NCBI GenBank assembly: GCA_902806595.1
Contig: CADCXC010000014.1
Location: forward strand, 310,001 to 374,000
DNA: 64,000 nucleotides
Reading direction: 5' to 3'
Source: Pyrenopolyporus hunteri
Lineage: Eukaryota > Ascomycota > Sordariomycetes > Xylariales > Hypoxylaceae
This document shows, one piece after another, positions 11,425 through 23,707 of this stretch (within the stretch, counting starts at the first letter, position 1; every line of letters starts with the position of its first letter). Under the pieces are notes generated by a model. It did no database searches, was not told the DNA's origin, and saw only the letters and a list, made by a program, of their open reading frames with translations. The position numbers and the translations under genes were made by a program.

Positions 11425-13599
11425 ATGTCCGACGACGATCTCCTATGTCTTCGATGTCGCGGGATCGGCCATCCGCCGTTAGAATGCCCGTCGGCCTTTC
11501 AATATTCTACGCCTCGGGAAACTCTGGACGTCCTCGAGGCTACGGCCGACGATGCCCCCTTATGCGACAGGTGCAGCTCCATGTGGCCGGATATCGTATT
11601 TCTCCTAAGCGACAGAGGGGGGCCCGACGACGGGTACGGAAACACGTTCGAGACGGCGTACGAGGTCGGCCCCGTCGCCCACACGGTCCTTCAGACCTGC
11701 TGTCCGCTGTGCCGGATGATTTTCATGGGCGCGGACTCGATGGAGCCCCAAGACGACATGCTGAATCTAAAGATCCTCCTCTGCAAATCCTGGACCCCGG
11801 AGCTGCTCGGGCTGAGGAGGACCGAACGCTCGCCCAAACCCTACGCGGGATACCTCGTAGTCGTCTTCCACGGGATCAAGGGGACGGGCATCTTCCGCGC
11901 CAGCCATATGTTCCGCGCCTTCACGAACTTCAGCCGAGCGAACTATATTACCGTCCTGAGCGGGGGGAATTCCGACGAGTGTCACCTCGCTGGCCGACTT
12001 ATAGACCCCACCAGAATCGACGTGCAAGCCGCCAAAACCTGGGTCGAGAACTGCGCGAAGCACCACGGCCAATCCTGTGCGCCGGCGTGGCGTGACGAGC
12101 AGCGTCTCGTACACCTGCTCAACGTCCACACTCGGCAGATTGTCCCGTACCCGCAAGACGCGAGAGTCGACTACGTCGCTCTAAGCTACGTCTGGGGGCC
12201 CGCCCAGCAACCGCTGTACGTCCCCGGATCCGTCGTTTCGAGCGCCGTGAAGACGGTGGAAGATGCCATACGGATAACCAGGGACCTCGGGAAGGACTAT
12301 CTCTGGGTGGATTCGGTGTGCATCGACCAGGCGAATCACGTCACGAAGATGCAGCAGATACAGCTCATGGATATCATTTACCAGGGCGCGTGGGTGACTC
12401 TGGTTGCTCTTGACGGCGTTAATGCAAACGCCGGCTTACCTCGGGCAACGTCTCAGCCGAAGTCATTATCAGCTGAGCAGCCTCATAGCAGAGGCAATAA
12501 TCAATGGTTATGTTCGGCCGAAGGGACCACTCTCGTAACGGTCCCTTCAACGCTTAAGCAGCAGATTTCTAAGTCGAGCTGGGCTACGCGTGGTTGGACG
12601 CTGCAAGAGGCTCTACTCTCTCCCCGGTGCATTTACTTTACACGTGAGCAGGCATATTTCGAGTGCAATATCCTACAAGCCAGCGAGTCTCTCGACGACT
12701 CAAGCTCGCCCCTCCATACCTCCGCAAATATCGCACCGGTTACCAAGGAACTAAGCAAAACAATGCAGGGGGACTTTCGGAACCCTTTCACGCTTACGTC
12801 CGAGCAGCAAGGCGCCGCAACGAGACCGAGTCCCAAAGACCACGGTCTGGCGGTGTACCGCTGGGTCGTTTATATCTACACGTCAAGGTCGCTGAAAGAG
12901 GACTCGGACGCGATTAACGCCGTGTCGGCCATGCTGAATCAGCTCGGGGCGTTGTATCTGACGGCGGGGTTCTACTGGGGAGTGCCGAGAGAAGACTTCT
13001 ATCTGCACTTACTATGGACGCAGCAGAACCTCGAGTGCCGGTTAGAACGGAGACCGGACTTCCCATCGTGGTCGTGGGCGGGTTGGAAGGGCCCCGTGGA
13101 ATACCGGGACTCTTTGTTTTCGGGGTACCAGCCTTGCTGCTACGTCGAGCTCGGAGTCAGTAGCAGTACCCGATTAGGAGAAACTGAGGATTTCCCGCCG
13201 TTGGGTGGGGACTGTTTCCCCGAAGTAGAACGGGTTGCCGGCCCCGAAGTCGACTTCGTCCGAGCCGAAGAGGCCGCCACGCTGACGGTGGACGGGATCC
13301 TCCTCACCTTCGCCCCCTATCCGAAACCCGACGGATTCAACTCGCTCTGCGTTTTCAACGAACACCATAAAAGGGGCAGGAAATACGGCGTCGAATTCGA
13401 CTGTCTGCTCGTCGCGAGCAAATTGTCGGAGGACGGATCCTTTTTCCCTTACTTCCTCATTCTTAAATGGGTGGGAGGGATCGCTTATAGAGAGGGACTG
13501 GTGAGCCTGGGCCTTAAGGGCTCGTTCCGGGACGAGGCGAGAGCGCGGCAGTTTTGGGAGGAGTGTTCTCCTAGGCGGCAGCGTTTCTTCCTTGGCTGA
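11425..13599 (+). CDS. HET-domain protein with N-terminal CCHC zinc-knuckle motif
   Basis: A 724-residue single-exon protein. The HET domain (PF06985) runs from about residue 247 to 400 and shows its two diagnostic motifs, YVALSYVWG near 250 and YLWVDSVCIDQ near 291, followed by the WATRGWTLQEALLSPR segment and a C-terminal SWSWAGW typical of fungal HET proteins. HET proteins act in heterokaryon incompatibility and related regulated cell death. The frame opens upstream with a TTG; the first ATG is at 11425 (MSDDDLL). Residues 8-21 form Cys-x2-Cys-x4-His-x4-Cys, a retroviral-type zinc knuckle spacing. More CxxC pairs follow (CDRCSS, CCPLC), common in the N-terminal part of HET proteins. No NACHT or TIR partner gene is adjacent. 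The gene looks intact. Confidence 0.9.
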   Translation: MSDDDLLCLRCRGIGHPPLECPSAFQYSTPRETLDVLEATADDAPLCDRCSSMWPDIVFLLSDRGGPDDGYGNTFETAYEVGPVAHTVLQTCCPLCRMIFMGADSMEPQDDMLNLKILLCKSWTPELLGLRRTERSPKPYAGYLVVVFHGIKGTGIFRASHMFRAFTNFSRANYITVLSGGNSDECHLAGRLIDPTRIDVQAAKTWVENCAKHHGQSCAPAWRDEQRLVHLLNVHTRQIVPYPQDARVDYVALSYVWGPAQQPLYVPGSVVSSAVKTVEDAIRITRDLGKDYLWVDSVCIDQANHVTKMQQIQLMDIIYQGAWVTLVALDGVNANAGLPRATSQPKSLSAEQPHSRGNNQWLCSAEGTTLVTVPSTLKQQISKSSWATRGWTLQEALLSPRCIYFTREQAYFECNILQASESLDDSSSPLHTSANIAPVTKELSKTMQGDFRNPFTLTSEQQGAATRPSPKDHGLAVYRWVVYIYTSRSLKEDSDAINAVSAMLNQLGALYLTAGFYWGVPREDFYLHLLWTQQNLECRLERRPDFPSWSWAGWKGPVEYRDSLFSGYQPCCYVELGVSSSTRLGETEDFPPLGGDCFPEVERVAGPEVDFVRAEEAATLTVDGILLTFAPYPKPDGFNSLCVFNEHHKRGRKYGVEFDCLLVASKLSEDGSFFPYFLILKWVGGIAYREGLVSLGLKGSFRDEARARQFWEECSPRRQRFFLG

Positions 13600-13649
13600 T
13601 TATGAATTCCTTGCGATGCTTCGTGTAAGCGAAAAGCCGTAATAACGCT

Positions 13650-13735
13650 CGGCGTGCGTAGAATAATTCCGCCCCTCATTGGAAGATTTCCACCCCCTAT
13701 TGGAATGATTCCCACCCCGTTGGATAGGTTCGCGA
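13650..13735. repeat. GGTTGGAA/TTCCACC repeat block, outlying part
   Basis: Three to four imperfect ~22-bp units (cattggaagatttccaccc, tattggaatgattcccacc, ccgttggataggttc) directly downstream of the HET gene. The same unit builds the larger array at 14740-16010. Confidence 0.55.
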
Positions 13736-14145
13736 CGAAATGCCAATTTAGATAGAGGGGAAAACCTGGTACGAAAGGGGTAATCCGTGTCCAATCCCCC
13801 TGAACGGGGATACGCCGACGTGGGAATATGGCGTAGCGTTTTGCCCACGATCGGCGTCGTCTCAACAGGAAGTATAGAAGATCGCCAGTTTTGCCTGGAA
13901 TATCTATTAAACTCCCACACTGGGAATTCGAGGCGCACCTATTTATTGGGTTTAATATCAGGCGCTGAGAGTGAATAGGGAGGTTGAATTCGCACCTAAA
14001 AGATCCATCATCACGGCCAACCCCGCCTAGACAGTGACCGATGGGCGCTCCGATTTATTAGCAAATATAGAATAATGGACGCGGTCTGTCCGTCCTCGCT
14101 TATTCTCTTGTCTGCCCTCCTATATTGCCCTTTCTCGTGTGATTC

Positions 14146-14700
14146 TTAGCGGTCATGATATGGTGATCGACAACTGGGCCGGAAGCCCGTGCCCGACGGA
14201 TCGATCGCCGGAAGCGTAATGATAGAATAGCGTAGGAGTCTATTCCGACCGGCTTCGAGCGCTCGTCCACTTCTGGAGATTGAGCAAGCGCGTTCAGCGG
14301 TTGCGTCCGGGTCTGTGTTTCTCGCGTATTTCTCGATCATAGGCGACATCCGGATGCCCACATTCGACGGACCCTTCATGCGGATGAGAACTCCAATGAT
14401 TCTCATGGAGATATTCGTCCGCAACGCCAGATACGCAAGTCAAGCAAGGTCGTCTCCATGCGATGCGATATAATCCGGTTCGACGTGACTCCGCGTCGAG
14501 CCACGGCGATTGCATCTCGGCCTCGTGCACCTTTATATCCTGATTCTATTGAATCGAACCCTGGTATCTCCTCCCATCAGGAAGCGCGTGAAGCCGAAAC
14601 GCCAGACACGCGCTTCTATCCATTCCTCGTGGTTTGCAATCAATGTAATCGGCAGCGTTCGTCCCACGCATATTTATATGACGGATGTGGCCCGGCTTAG
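14146..14700 (-). pseudogene. Decayed C2H2-type zinc-finger gene (tentative)
   Basis: On the minus strand, pieces in shifting frames resemble the fungal C2H2 pattern: a YKYAWDERCRLH-like piece near 14660, NHEEW in another frame, CLTC near 14440, then DEYLHENHWSSHPHEG and CGHPDVAYDREIREKH ending near 14300. Stops and frame changes separate the pieces, so no intact protein can be read. The match to the C..C..H..H layout of fungal finger families is by eye only, and chance is possible. Confidence 0.3.
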
Positions 14701-14739
14701 ATCGAGTCTGGAAGAAAAGGGGTCAAATTGGCGTTTTGG

Positions 14740-15505
14740 TTCATTGGAAGAATTTCCATACCCGCTTGCAACATTTCCAAGCGGGTATGGAAATTTTTCG
14801 ACGGCTTATTTCACCTAATTCTACAATTAGAAAAATCCATCGTGCGAGACTTATAGGGGGGAGGGTGATAGCAACATGCCATTTCCAGGATCCACCGTAT
14901 TTTGTTAAAAATATCGACGAACGTTTCCTAACGGATTGAAATAATTTTATAGCCGGTTGGAAGAACCTTATAACGCGGTGGAAAAACTTCATAACAGGAT
15001 GGAAGAATTTTATAGCGTGGTGGGAAAACCCAATAGCGGGTTAAGGGAATTTTAAGGGGGTTGGGATTTTCAAACCGCGTATGAAGATGTGTCGATGACC
15101 CAATTTCTGATTCCACTCATCGAGGGGGCCCTAGATGTCGCCCGACCTGCTTTACAAAACACTCTCTTCCGAGTTTATAAAGGGCGGGTGATGGCAAGGT
15201 CGCGCCGTTTCTGAAGTCGGTTTTTTGCTGCTAAAATATCGACGAATATTTCATTGCGGGTTGGAAAAACTTCATAGTATGTTGGAAGAATTCCATGACC
15301 GTATGGAAGAATCTCACACGGGGTTGGAAAGCTTCCAAGCGCGTATAGAAATATTTCAATGACCTCACTTCACCCGATTCTCCTACTAGAAAAAACCCAA
15401 ATGTTGACCAGCCTACCCCGACATTATTTTCGAGACTTATAGGGGAGGGGGTAATGACAAGGTCGCGCCGATTTCAGAGTTCGCATCGTCCTGCTAAAGG
15501 TATTA
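14740..15505. repeat. Higher-order repeat of GGTTGGAA units plus a unique tail, three copies
   Basis: Each copy has several ~22-bp units with a palindromic core (ggttggaa then ttcca or ttcata), followed by a tail of about 130-160 bp. The tail contains acccgattct-like sequence, then cgagacttataggggaggg, gatggcaaggtcgcgccg, and in the first two copies aaatatcgacgaa. Tails lie near 14809-14935, 15099-15258 and 15364-15503. The copies are diverged by many substitutions and small indels, so the array is old. Confidence 0.7.
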
Positions 15506-15674
15506 GCACGGCGCGGAATCCGAAAGACCGAACCTGGATCTTGTTGACGCTATAGGGAGAAAAGAAGGAGAAACTAAAGCGCGACTCGAAAAACAAGCGG
15601 AGCGGCGGCAAGGCTGAATTGTGACGAGCACCAAGGAATAGAAAGCTTGACAATCAAAGCTCCGTGGGCGGCGG

Positions 15675-15775
15675 CGATGATGAGAAGGCACCGGACCCGT
15701 CCGTGTCGGCGCACGGGATAACACCGACTAATTAGTAGCCGAGTGCCTTCTCGGCTGGCCGTCCGGTGCCATCAT
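15675..15775. repeat. Imperfect inverted repeat (hairpin candidate)
   Basis: The arm atgatg-agaag-gcaccggac near 15676-15696 pairs with gtccggtgccatcat at 15761-15775, leaving a 5-nt bulge. A competing 10-bp pair (gagaaggcac with gtgccttctc at 15743-15752) lies inside. Confidence 0.5.
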
Positions 15776-15779
15776 AAGG

Positions 15780-16010
15780 GGTTTGAGATTATTCCAACAG
15801 GGGGTGGAGTCATTCCAACCCGGGTTGAGATTATTCTCACCGGGGTTGGAACGATTCCACTCATTAAAATCATTCCACCGGTGGTAAATTTCTTTTAAAG
15901 ATGTTAGAATTATTTAAAGTTAGAATGTTTCCACCCGCGCTGGAAATATTTCCAAGGGGGGATGGAAATCTTCCAACCCCGGTTGGAATAATTGCAAAAA
16001 CGCCGGCATT
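15780..16010. repeat. GGTTGGAA/TTCCAACC repeat block, distal part
   Basis: About nine imperfect units such as gagattattccaacaggggg, gggttggaacgattccac and ccccggttggaataattgc. It continues the array at 14740-15505 after a non-repetitive gap that contains the hairpin. Confidence 0.65.
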
Positions 16011-19000
16011 AGTCCCAAAAAAAACATAAAAGACTCATACCTTCGGCCCGGCCAGTCGTATAGCTCGCGCAACAACGGAGCCGTCTCCCTCATTATATCG
16101 TCGGTCCTACGACGCCGGCGCCGGAATTACACGGGATCGAGTCGATGTCTACGGAAGGTAAGTAACGCGTGTGAGTCCGTCGAACGGCTGCGTAACGCCA
16201 TTTCCTCCCACGACCATCTGCCAGGTCCGAAACCGGCGGCGCGATGTCGGCTCCTGCGGGAAGGATAATTCGACCCTAATACCGAATCGAGTTCCGAGTG
16301 CTGGAAAACCCCATGCTCCCCCCTTTCTTTTTCGTATGCCTGATAACGAGTCGTGGCGTCTAAGAGAGCCTGGTGGAAATTGCGGCTGTCGAATGGCGTG
16401 TGGGGATGTCCGAGATTCTTCTCGAGTCGGAATTCGTCTAGCAGGTTACACCCCCCCAATAACAAATCTAGCCCTTAGTATCGGTTATAATCGCAGTTGA
16501 AAATGCCGGATGACGGAACCGAGTCCGTTCGTTCTCTCCTTCGTCGTATATAAATTGATTAATAGAATCGACTTGGTCAAGCGAATGTGGTGTGTGAAAG
16601 TCGACGGGCCGCTTTTTTGTGAATATAGCCCACGGGAACTCGGGTTTGGCGGCGGGAGTGGCGGTCTAAGTCCCTAGGATATTCGATAAGAGCAAATCAG
16701 ACAATGATACAGAGGGTGTGTTTAGCGAATCTCTGGGCGTCGTGTGGCGGCGGCAGCGTTAAATTAGTTTGGTTGAGTCCGCGGTAGCCCTGATCGACTC
16801 CCCGAGCTGAACGTCGACTAGCGGTGGTAGGGCCTTCGTTGACGTGTACTAAATATCATGAGTTCCCCTCTTGGTATTATTCCGTACTGTTAGTACAGAT
16901 CGTCGTGTCTAGTTTTCTGTTTACTTTAGAGTTCTCTTGAAAGCTTTTGTGAGTTTTGGCGTTGGAAGCGAATTACACTTTCTCCGGGGCGAGCTTCGCG
17001 GCTATACGGGGTCTCTTTCTCGTGACGGGATAACTTTACTCTTTTAATCGCTGTATTCACTAATGGCGGTGATAAGGAGCGGCTTCTCTCCGCGGTGTTG
17101 TCGTCGGTCGAGTGGCGGGCTAGATTCGAGTCTTTCAACGATTTTTCCGAAGTGATGGCTCCAACACGGAATACGGGAAATTCTGCTCTTCGTTCTTAGG
17201 GTTTTATGGTCTATCATAGCTCAACGCGCGATTTGAACAAAACAATCGGATGACGAGGTTAGACTTGAGTCGTGAATATGAAAAAATGCATTCCGGTGAT
17301 TTCTTTTTTGCCCAGTCGAAATCGGTCTCAATGTTCGAAGCATAATAACACATCTCCTGACGCTGTTGGTGTAGCGGGTAGTCGCCGTTTCTCCGTTTGA
17401 TACGCGTTTGCTCGCTGTCGACTCGTCATAAAAAGCAATCGTTATCGGGAAGGGTTTTTAGCCCCTGACGCCTTAAGGGGACGGGAACCGGATCCATCAC
17501 ATTTTGGTCTACTCTCGGTCGTGATAATTCTTAAAACGCGGTTTTCTATATTTCGAGTTCATCGGGCCGTATCTCATTTTTACAAAACTTAAAACTGTCG
17601 TGAAGCCGTGGATGGGAATTCTACAGTGTAATTCTACGATTCTTCTCTCGGCCTCCCGGGAGCAAATAGGGGCAATTAAAGATCCACCGAATAGAGAAAT
17701 TCAGGAGGCTAGGTGTCCATATCGTCTGTGTGGTGCAGACGCCGGCCTGCCAGGTGTTGCGGTTACGTCCGCTGTAATTGAGATGAGACGGCCCTTAGGC
17801 CACCAGATAGCGGTCTGCGTATGGAACGCTACCGACCTATTCTCTCTTCATTGGGCATGTGTGGTAGGTACCTCCCATATCTCGAGCATCGGCTACCCTA
17901 CGGGGAGCAATCAGTCTGGGGGACACGCTGGGGGACACACGCTGACAACCGGGCGTAAGGATTTGGCCATCTTTCTGTTTTACTGCATACCAGCCACTCC
18001 GTATCGGCACTGCTTGTGCGAGCCAATTAGGAGCTGGGGAGGGCTATAACACAACGAGAAGTCGTGTAAGTATTCGATACTTCCTAACAGAACGGGAACC
18101 CTGCTGAAGGAGCCTCAAAGATCTTGGTTGTTCGGTGGGCCCCCGAGCCGTCCACTTCCCTCCCAGATTATTGTACCGTAGCATTGTACCACGATGTCCC
18201 GGATGTCGCAAGCGGGTGACACCAGAGGGCCACAAGATTTGGGAGCACGTAACGAGATCTCTCGGCTGTACCCATACCCTGCAGGGTTCTCCAGAGGGCA
18301 TCGTGCCGAGTAGAGCTGGCCTTTGGATAAGGTGCTAGCACGTCCGCGTCTCTAGCGGTTAGACGACATAAGGGGTACATACGTATCTATGTATCTACGT
18401 AGCTACGCAAATGGGTCCTTGTACTCTTCTCGATGATGTGTTGGTGTGATTTGTCATTTGTTTAGCGAACATATGTATCTGATGTATTTAATATCAGGCA
18501 GGAGTTGCCTTAAGAGGATTGCGCGATGAATAGCCTCAAAATTCGGCTATCCTTTTAAGACGATAGCAACGCGTAGGATGGAAACTAGCTGGATTTAAAG
18601 CGGAAGCCTAGACTTCTATCAGTGAGTTCATACAAACGCCTATCTAAGATGCAGTTGATAAGTCTTGTTTGACAGATGATCAGTGACCGTAGATTCACGT
18701 TACGCAAAGGCTTCTCTTTTCTTTTTTTTTTTCCCTTTTCTATCGCTACGTGATAAAACGGACTTAGCCCGGCATCCGTCGTCAAGAGAGTATCCTCTAT
18801 TCGTAATAGCCCCGGCGTGTGCAACCGATCCTGGGTTGGCCAAGTCGTGGTAGGGAGTGATATGCAAGTGATAGAGGCGGATGTCGCAAAGCGGATGTCA
18901 CAGTGCGAAACCGACAGTGATTATAAGTATCAGAAGCCCCCAGGTAACTCCGTATTTACCTAATCGAGATATTTCGGTCGAAAACCTAACCCGAATGGAC

Positions 19001-20141
19001 TGAGCGAATCCCAATATAGTAATGCACGGCGCACGGTCCATTATAGCAGAGTTTTATATAGCCCATATAACATCTGAGCACGTCCGTTGTTATAGGTGAA
19101 AGGGCGGTGGCAGGACAACCCTATCCTCGGCTACGGTTTTTCCGTTATATGCGTTCTCCTGCCAAATCTCAGTGGCTGGGACTTTGTACGATACGCACAT
19201 ACATCCGTACCATCTCAGTCTTTCCTCACCGACTCGGGCTGTTGGTCAAGGGTGCGGCGCGGAAGAGCCTAGGTTGTCTGTCTACCAGGTAAAGAGAAGG
19301 GGGGAAAAGGGGTTAGCTCGCCCATCTGTCGAAAATGATATATCATCATCTTCCCTGAAAAAGCTCCTCAAAACTGGGGTGGTGGAAGTTGCTTAGGTGA
19401 CGTTCCGTGATCCTCAGCTTTGGCTTCCCCGGAAGATCTACCAATAAGTAACACGAATAAGTAACGTAATATCGTGTCCCCTTCTTCTCTTTCTCCTTCT
19501 CCGCCGTCTTACTATTGTGTTGCTAGTCCGTCTATGGCTTACGCCTTGCATGATGAAACGGGAATCTTGCAGCGGCTCTTGCGCCTAGCCGTCGAAGCGT
19601 AGAGATCTATCTCGCCTCGGCTTTATTGGTGATCACTGCACGATTCCGGAGTGCGACGTCTGCATGCGCGCTGTGTGGTGTAGCAGTAACGAGGTCCGTC
19701 CACACCGGGCCTCGCTACCGGAAGCAGGACCGTTAATACTGCCTCAATGTCAGGACGGCACGGGATGTAAGGCCTGGGGTGTCAGTTACAGCCTTGGCCC
19801 TTCCCCCTTTCTATCTATGGCATCGTTTCCTATCGGTTCCCCGTATCTAACCAGATCCGGTCGACGGCCCATCGTAGATGCATTAGTTCTGAATTTATGC
19901 ATGGACGAGTACGGTGAAGATGCGCGTGCTCTGGCTGGCTATGATCGATACCAGGGATTTCCGGCTTTTAAGGTCGGCCACGGCGCCTCGAGCGTTCCTC
20001 GAAGCTCCCCTTGTCCCTTGCCGTTAGGATCTTCTTTAAGCCGTAGCTAAGACCGGCGTAGGTCATACCGTTGGATGGTGATCCAGTGTCCTCGGTTGTC
20101 CTATATGATACTGCTAAGTGACTCGAGAGTTTGGAGAAGCT

Positions 20142-20178
20142 CGCCTTACTTGCCTTACTTGCCTTACTTGCCTTACTT
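20142..20178. repeat. 9-bp tandem repeat gccttactt, four copies
   Basis: Four nearly perfect copies of gccttactt. The antisense frame gives a repeated Ser-Lys-Ala peptide that should not be mistaken for a gene. Confidence 0.8.
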
Positions 20179-23115
20179 ACCCTTATCTGACCATAATATC
20201 GCATCTCCTGGTGGATAACCGATGGTGACTGATGAGGTGTGTCTTATGCAAGTCATAGGCCGCTCCCGAGAGCCCCTTTCACGTCTCATGAACTCGCCCA
20301 GGGCGTAGTTGATCTCCCATCTGGTTATCGTATCTAGTATCGCTATCCTCTTATCTATTCTAGAAACAACAGAAACGACATGGATTCGTAGAATATATGA
20401 ATATGAATATATGGGTATCTAGGTGCACTACAAACCGTGTTACTAATATTATCTTCTCACCTGGCCATGTTGCCCTCAGGAGTCTCGGCCCTAAACAGCC
20501 TCGTAGTAACTATGTAGATCCAAGGTGTCCGTCCCCTAGCACGTCTCTACGTCTCTAGCGACCTGGGATGCTGCGAGCTCCACATCCCGTCCGAGCTGCC
20601 GACACGGGAGGATAAGGTAGCTTCGCTGTCTAACCGGACATGTGGAACCCAGCACTAAGATGACAACCCTGCAAGAGAGCTGGGTTGGTTGGTGTGGTAG
20701 CGCAACGTCTTTTTCTAGTCCGTGGCCTACCACCCAGATATGGAGCCTGCTTGCCACACGGGCGTCTGTACCACGTTTCCTTCAGAATGGAAAGGGGTGG
20801 GGGGGAGGTTATCCCAACAGGCTATGTATGGACGTGCAGCTTACGAGCAAATACCTCATTCTCTTATTAGGTGCTGCGTACATAATATATCCACATACTT
20901 CTCCCTCGCCAGGTTCACGCTATGGGCCTCTGGAAGGGGGGTCCGTCATCATGTGTACGTTAACTATAGGGGCGGTATATTCGATCCGTCCATCCCTTAC
21001 TTCCCTCGGCAGTTATATCTTAGACACGTCGGGTCTGCTAATGTCGGACTACGGCTTGGCCCGACAGGAAGGGAGAGGGCCCGTGGCGCTTCGACCGTTT
21101 TTAGTAACGGTATCGTGAAGTGAGATTGGCGAGTAGGGTTGGCTTACGTGCTTCGCTGTTACTGTACTATGGTATATCTGGTTATGGCCGGAGTGGGCTT
21201 CTGGATATATAAAGGGCCCCTTATAGGTTTACTTGGGAGATCTATTATCCCCCATGTTTTGACCGCGGCCATTGGATCGTAGCGGATGTGCTGCGCCGGC
21301 CAAGGCGTAATCGGGGGGTATAACAGTGATCTGCTATACGCACAGTCGCACGCCATGTTCATCGACTTCACCAGATTCGGTCAATCATCCAGGTCATGTG
21401 AACCCACTTGGATAACTTCACTCCACCCTCTTTTTTTGATATTAAGTAGGAGTCGGCTGCATGAAAAATCCTAACCTGCAGCGCTTGTCGTAGCGGGTGG
21501 ATATCCTAAGCAGGATGATGACTTTATGAAGTTAAAATCGCGCGGGTTGGCTTAGGGCCGTTAGTACGCATATGCTCTCAGGATTCCGTCAATCGTCTGC
21601 GGGCTAAAAGTATTCAAAGCATTCCTAGCGGATAATTACAGATGGCACATATTATGCGTAGATAGATCATTAGGACGAGCATATATTCATGTATATGTTA
21701 TGATACGTATGAGATATACGGTATCGAGACGTCGAGGCTACTGTTAGCAAAGAGTCTTATGCCGTGACTGAATCGACCATTCCCTCCTTGCTACCTCCCC
21801 AGATGGGAATCTAGTTCGCCGTTCCACGAGATGGATGTGGTCCTATACCGGTGGTACCTTAGCCGGAGAGCTGCCGTGCCCGTCTCGAAGTGTCACCCAA
21901 CTATAATGGAAACTCCTGATAACCCTTACGCCACACACAGTAACCCTCGCCAAGATGATGGTGCGACTCTCTAATGAGCGTCGTTACCCTGCTATCTGTA
22001 GAACGATCCGCAGAGCCCTATTTTGAACTGGGAATGCCTTTAGCCCTACCGTCTCTACGGTCCGAGCCCGCCCCCTCCCTTTTCAAGTCGTCCCCATCTA
22101 CTACTCCCACCGATACGGTGCTGTGGTAATCGACCCCAATACTACGCATTGGGCATGTAGAGATGTCTCGTCGTACGTCGTTGTAACCGAAAAAAGGCCC
22201 ACTCAAACCCGCGAGATGGTTGAAAACGGGGGCGCCGCCTTTTTCCCACCTTGTCGCGGAAACGGGTTTGGAGCTGATAAGATAAAAGGGAGGGTCTCGG
22301 ATATCAAAGAGTGGCGAGAGGGAATATTACACATTATGGCGCCAGAGATGAACTGCTGAGAAATATGACAAGCCCGGAATATGACCATCGATGGAAGTAA
22401 GTTATGTAATAGTTGCGAGGGCGGCTCGAGCCCTGTTTTCGTAGTCGTGGATATTTTAGGTATGTGAAGATCGTGTTGGGACTATCATCCACATAGTGGA
22501 CATTGGCCTGGCTGGACTATGTAGCGCTCATGTGGGCCTTTGGGGCAGGCGTGTTTCCGGTTGCCGTCTAAGGTGGTGCGGAAGAAGTGTGCCCCAGGGT
22601 CAAGACACGATGTGTAGATGTAATAGTTCTTGGTGAAGTCACACATGACGACTACTTAAATATGATATGCCGTGGGGCTTGCGAGCGTAACTGTATGGTT
22701 GTGTATAAGAATAGCTAGACGGAACTTCGCCATCAGTAAGTTGCTACATTGTAATTGGTATATCGATAAGTTGAACATACCTATAGTCTCTCCTTCACTT
22801 CTTTCTAGCAACTAGAATGGAGTGATCGGTGGTCGACGAAGGTTCTTAAGAGGAATGAAGAGAGATCGAAGTGTTTGTTTATAAAATGGTTTAGATTCTG
22901 AGGCTAAGATTTGTGGCAATGGAATTCTTGGACGGCCCCAGAAAGAGATCGTGACAGCATGGCCTAGCTTATATATATATACACACAGGCGCATACACAC
23001 ACCTATATACGCATCTATATATGGAGAGTGGAGATGTAGGAGCCGAGCTGGTTTCCAGAAGCAAAGTCGCACAAGCTACCTTGTAGGATGTGCTGGAAGG
23101 CTAATAAACGACCAG

Positions 23116-23153
23116 TTATTATTATTATTAAGGTCCCTGCGTGCGTGCGTGCA
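23116..23153. repeat. ATT and TGCG microsatellites
   Basis: An (ATT)5 run at about 23116-23130 is followed by gtgc units at 23138-23153. A TA/CA-rich stretch lies just upstream at 22972-23012. Confidence 0.7.
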
Positions 23154-23707
23154 CGCGCGTGTGAGGGAAAGATATATATTATATGTACGACATGTAAGAG
23201 ACTGTGAGGAGGGTGTGGGTTGTAAGCCCCATAGATTAGGCATATGTAAGTCGACGCATGCTCAACACCACATTGAGAGTGGGACGGGAGGACAGGATAG
23301 TACCTGGGTAGGTAGGTAGTGAGAGAGCATGGTACATAGAGGAAGGAATATAAAATCTGGATCCCGGGAGAGAGAGGGGGTCCACGAGAGACACGCACGG
23401 AGAGTGGGAGGGAAAAGAAGACGACATGGGTCAAGAGAGAAGAAAAAGAGATTATCCATGTCTGAGAGCACTGACAGAAGGCGCTTGCACCACCGTACGT
23501 CTCAAAGAACCCAGGTCGACTTATCGACGGTCACGGTGAGCAGAGGGGCCTAAGCAAATCTAGCTCCATCAGACGATCGATGAAGCATGGTCGGACTTCG
23601 ACAAGGGCCGGAGAGGAGAAAGCTTAGGAAGACATAATATCCCTGGAAGACGGAGAGATAATAGATACTATGTAGAGAGTTGTGTGTGAGAGAGAAGGGG
23701 AGAAGGG

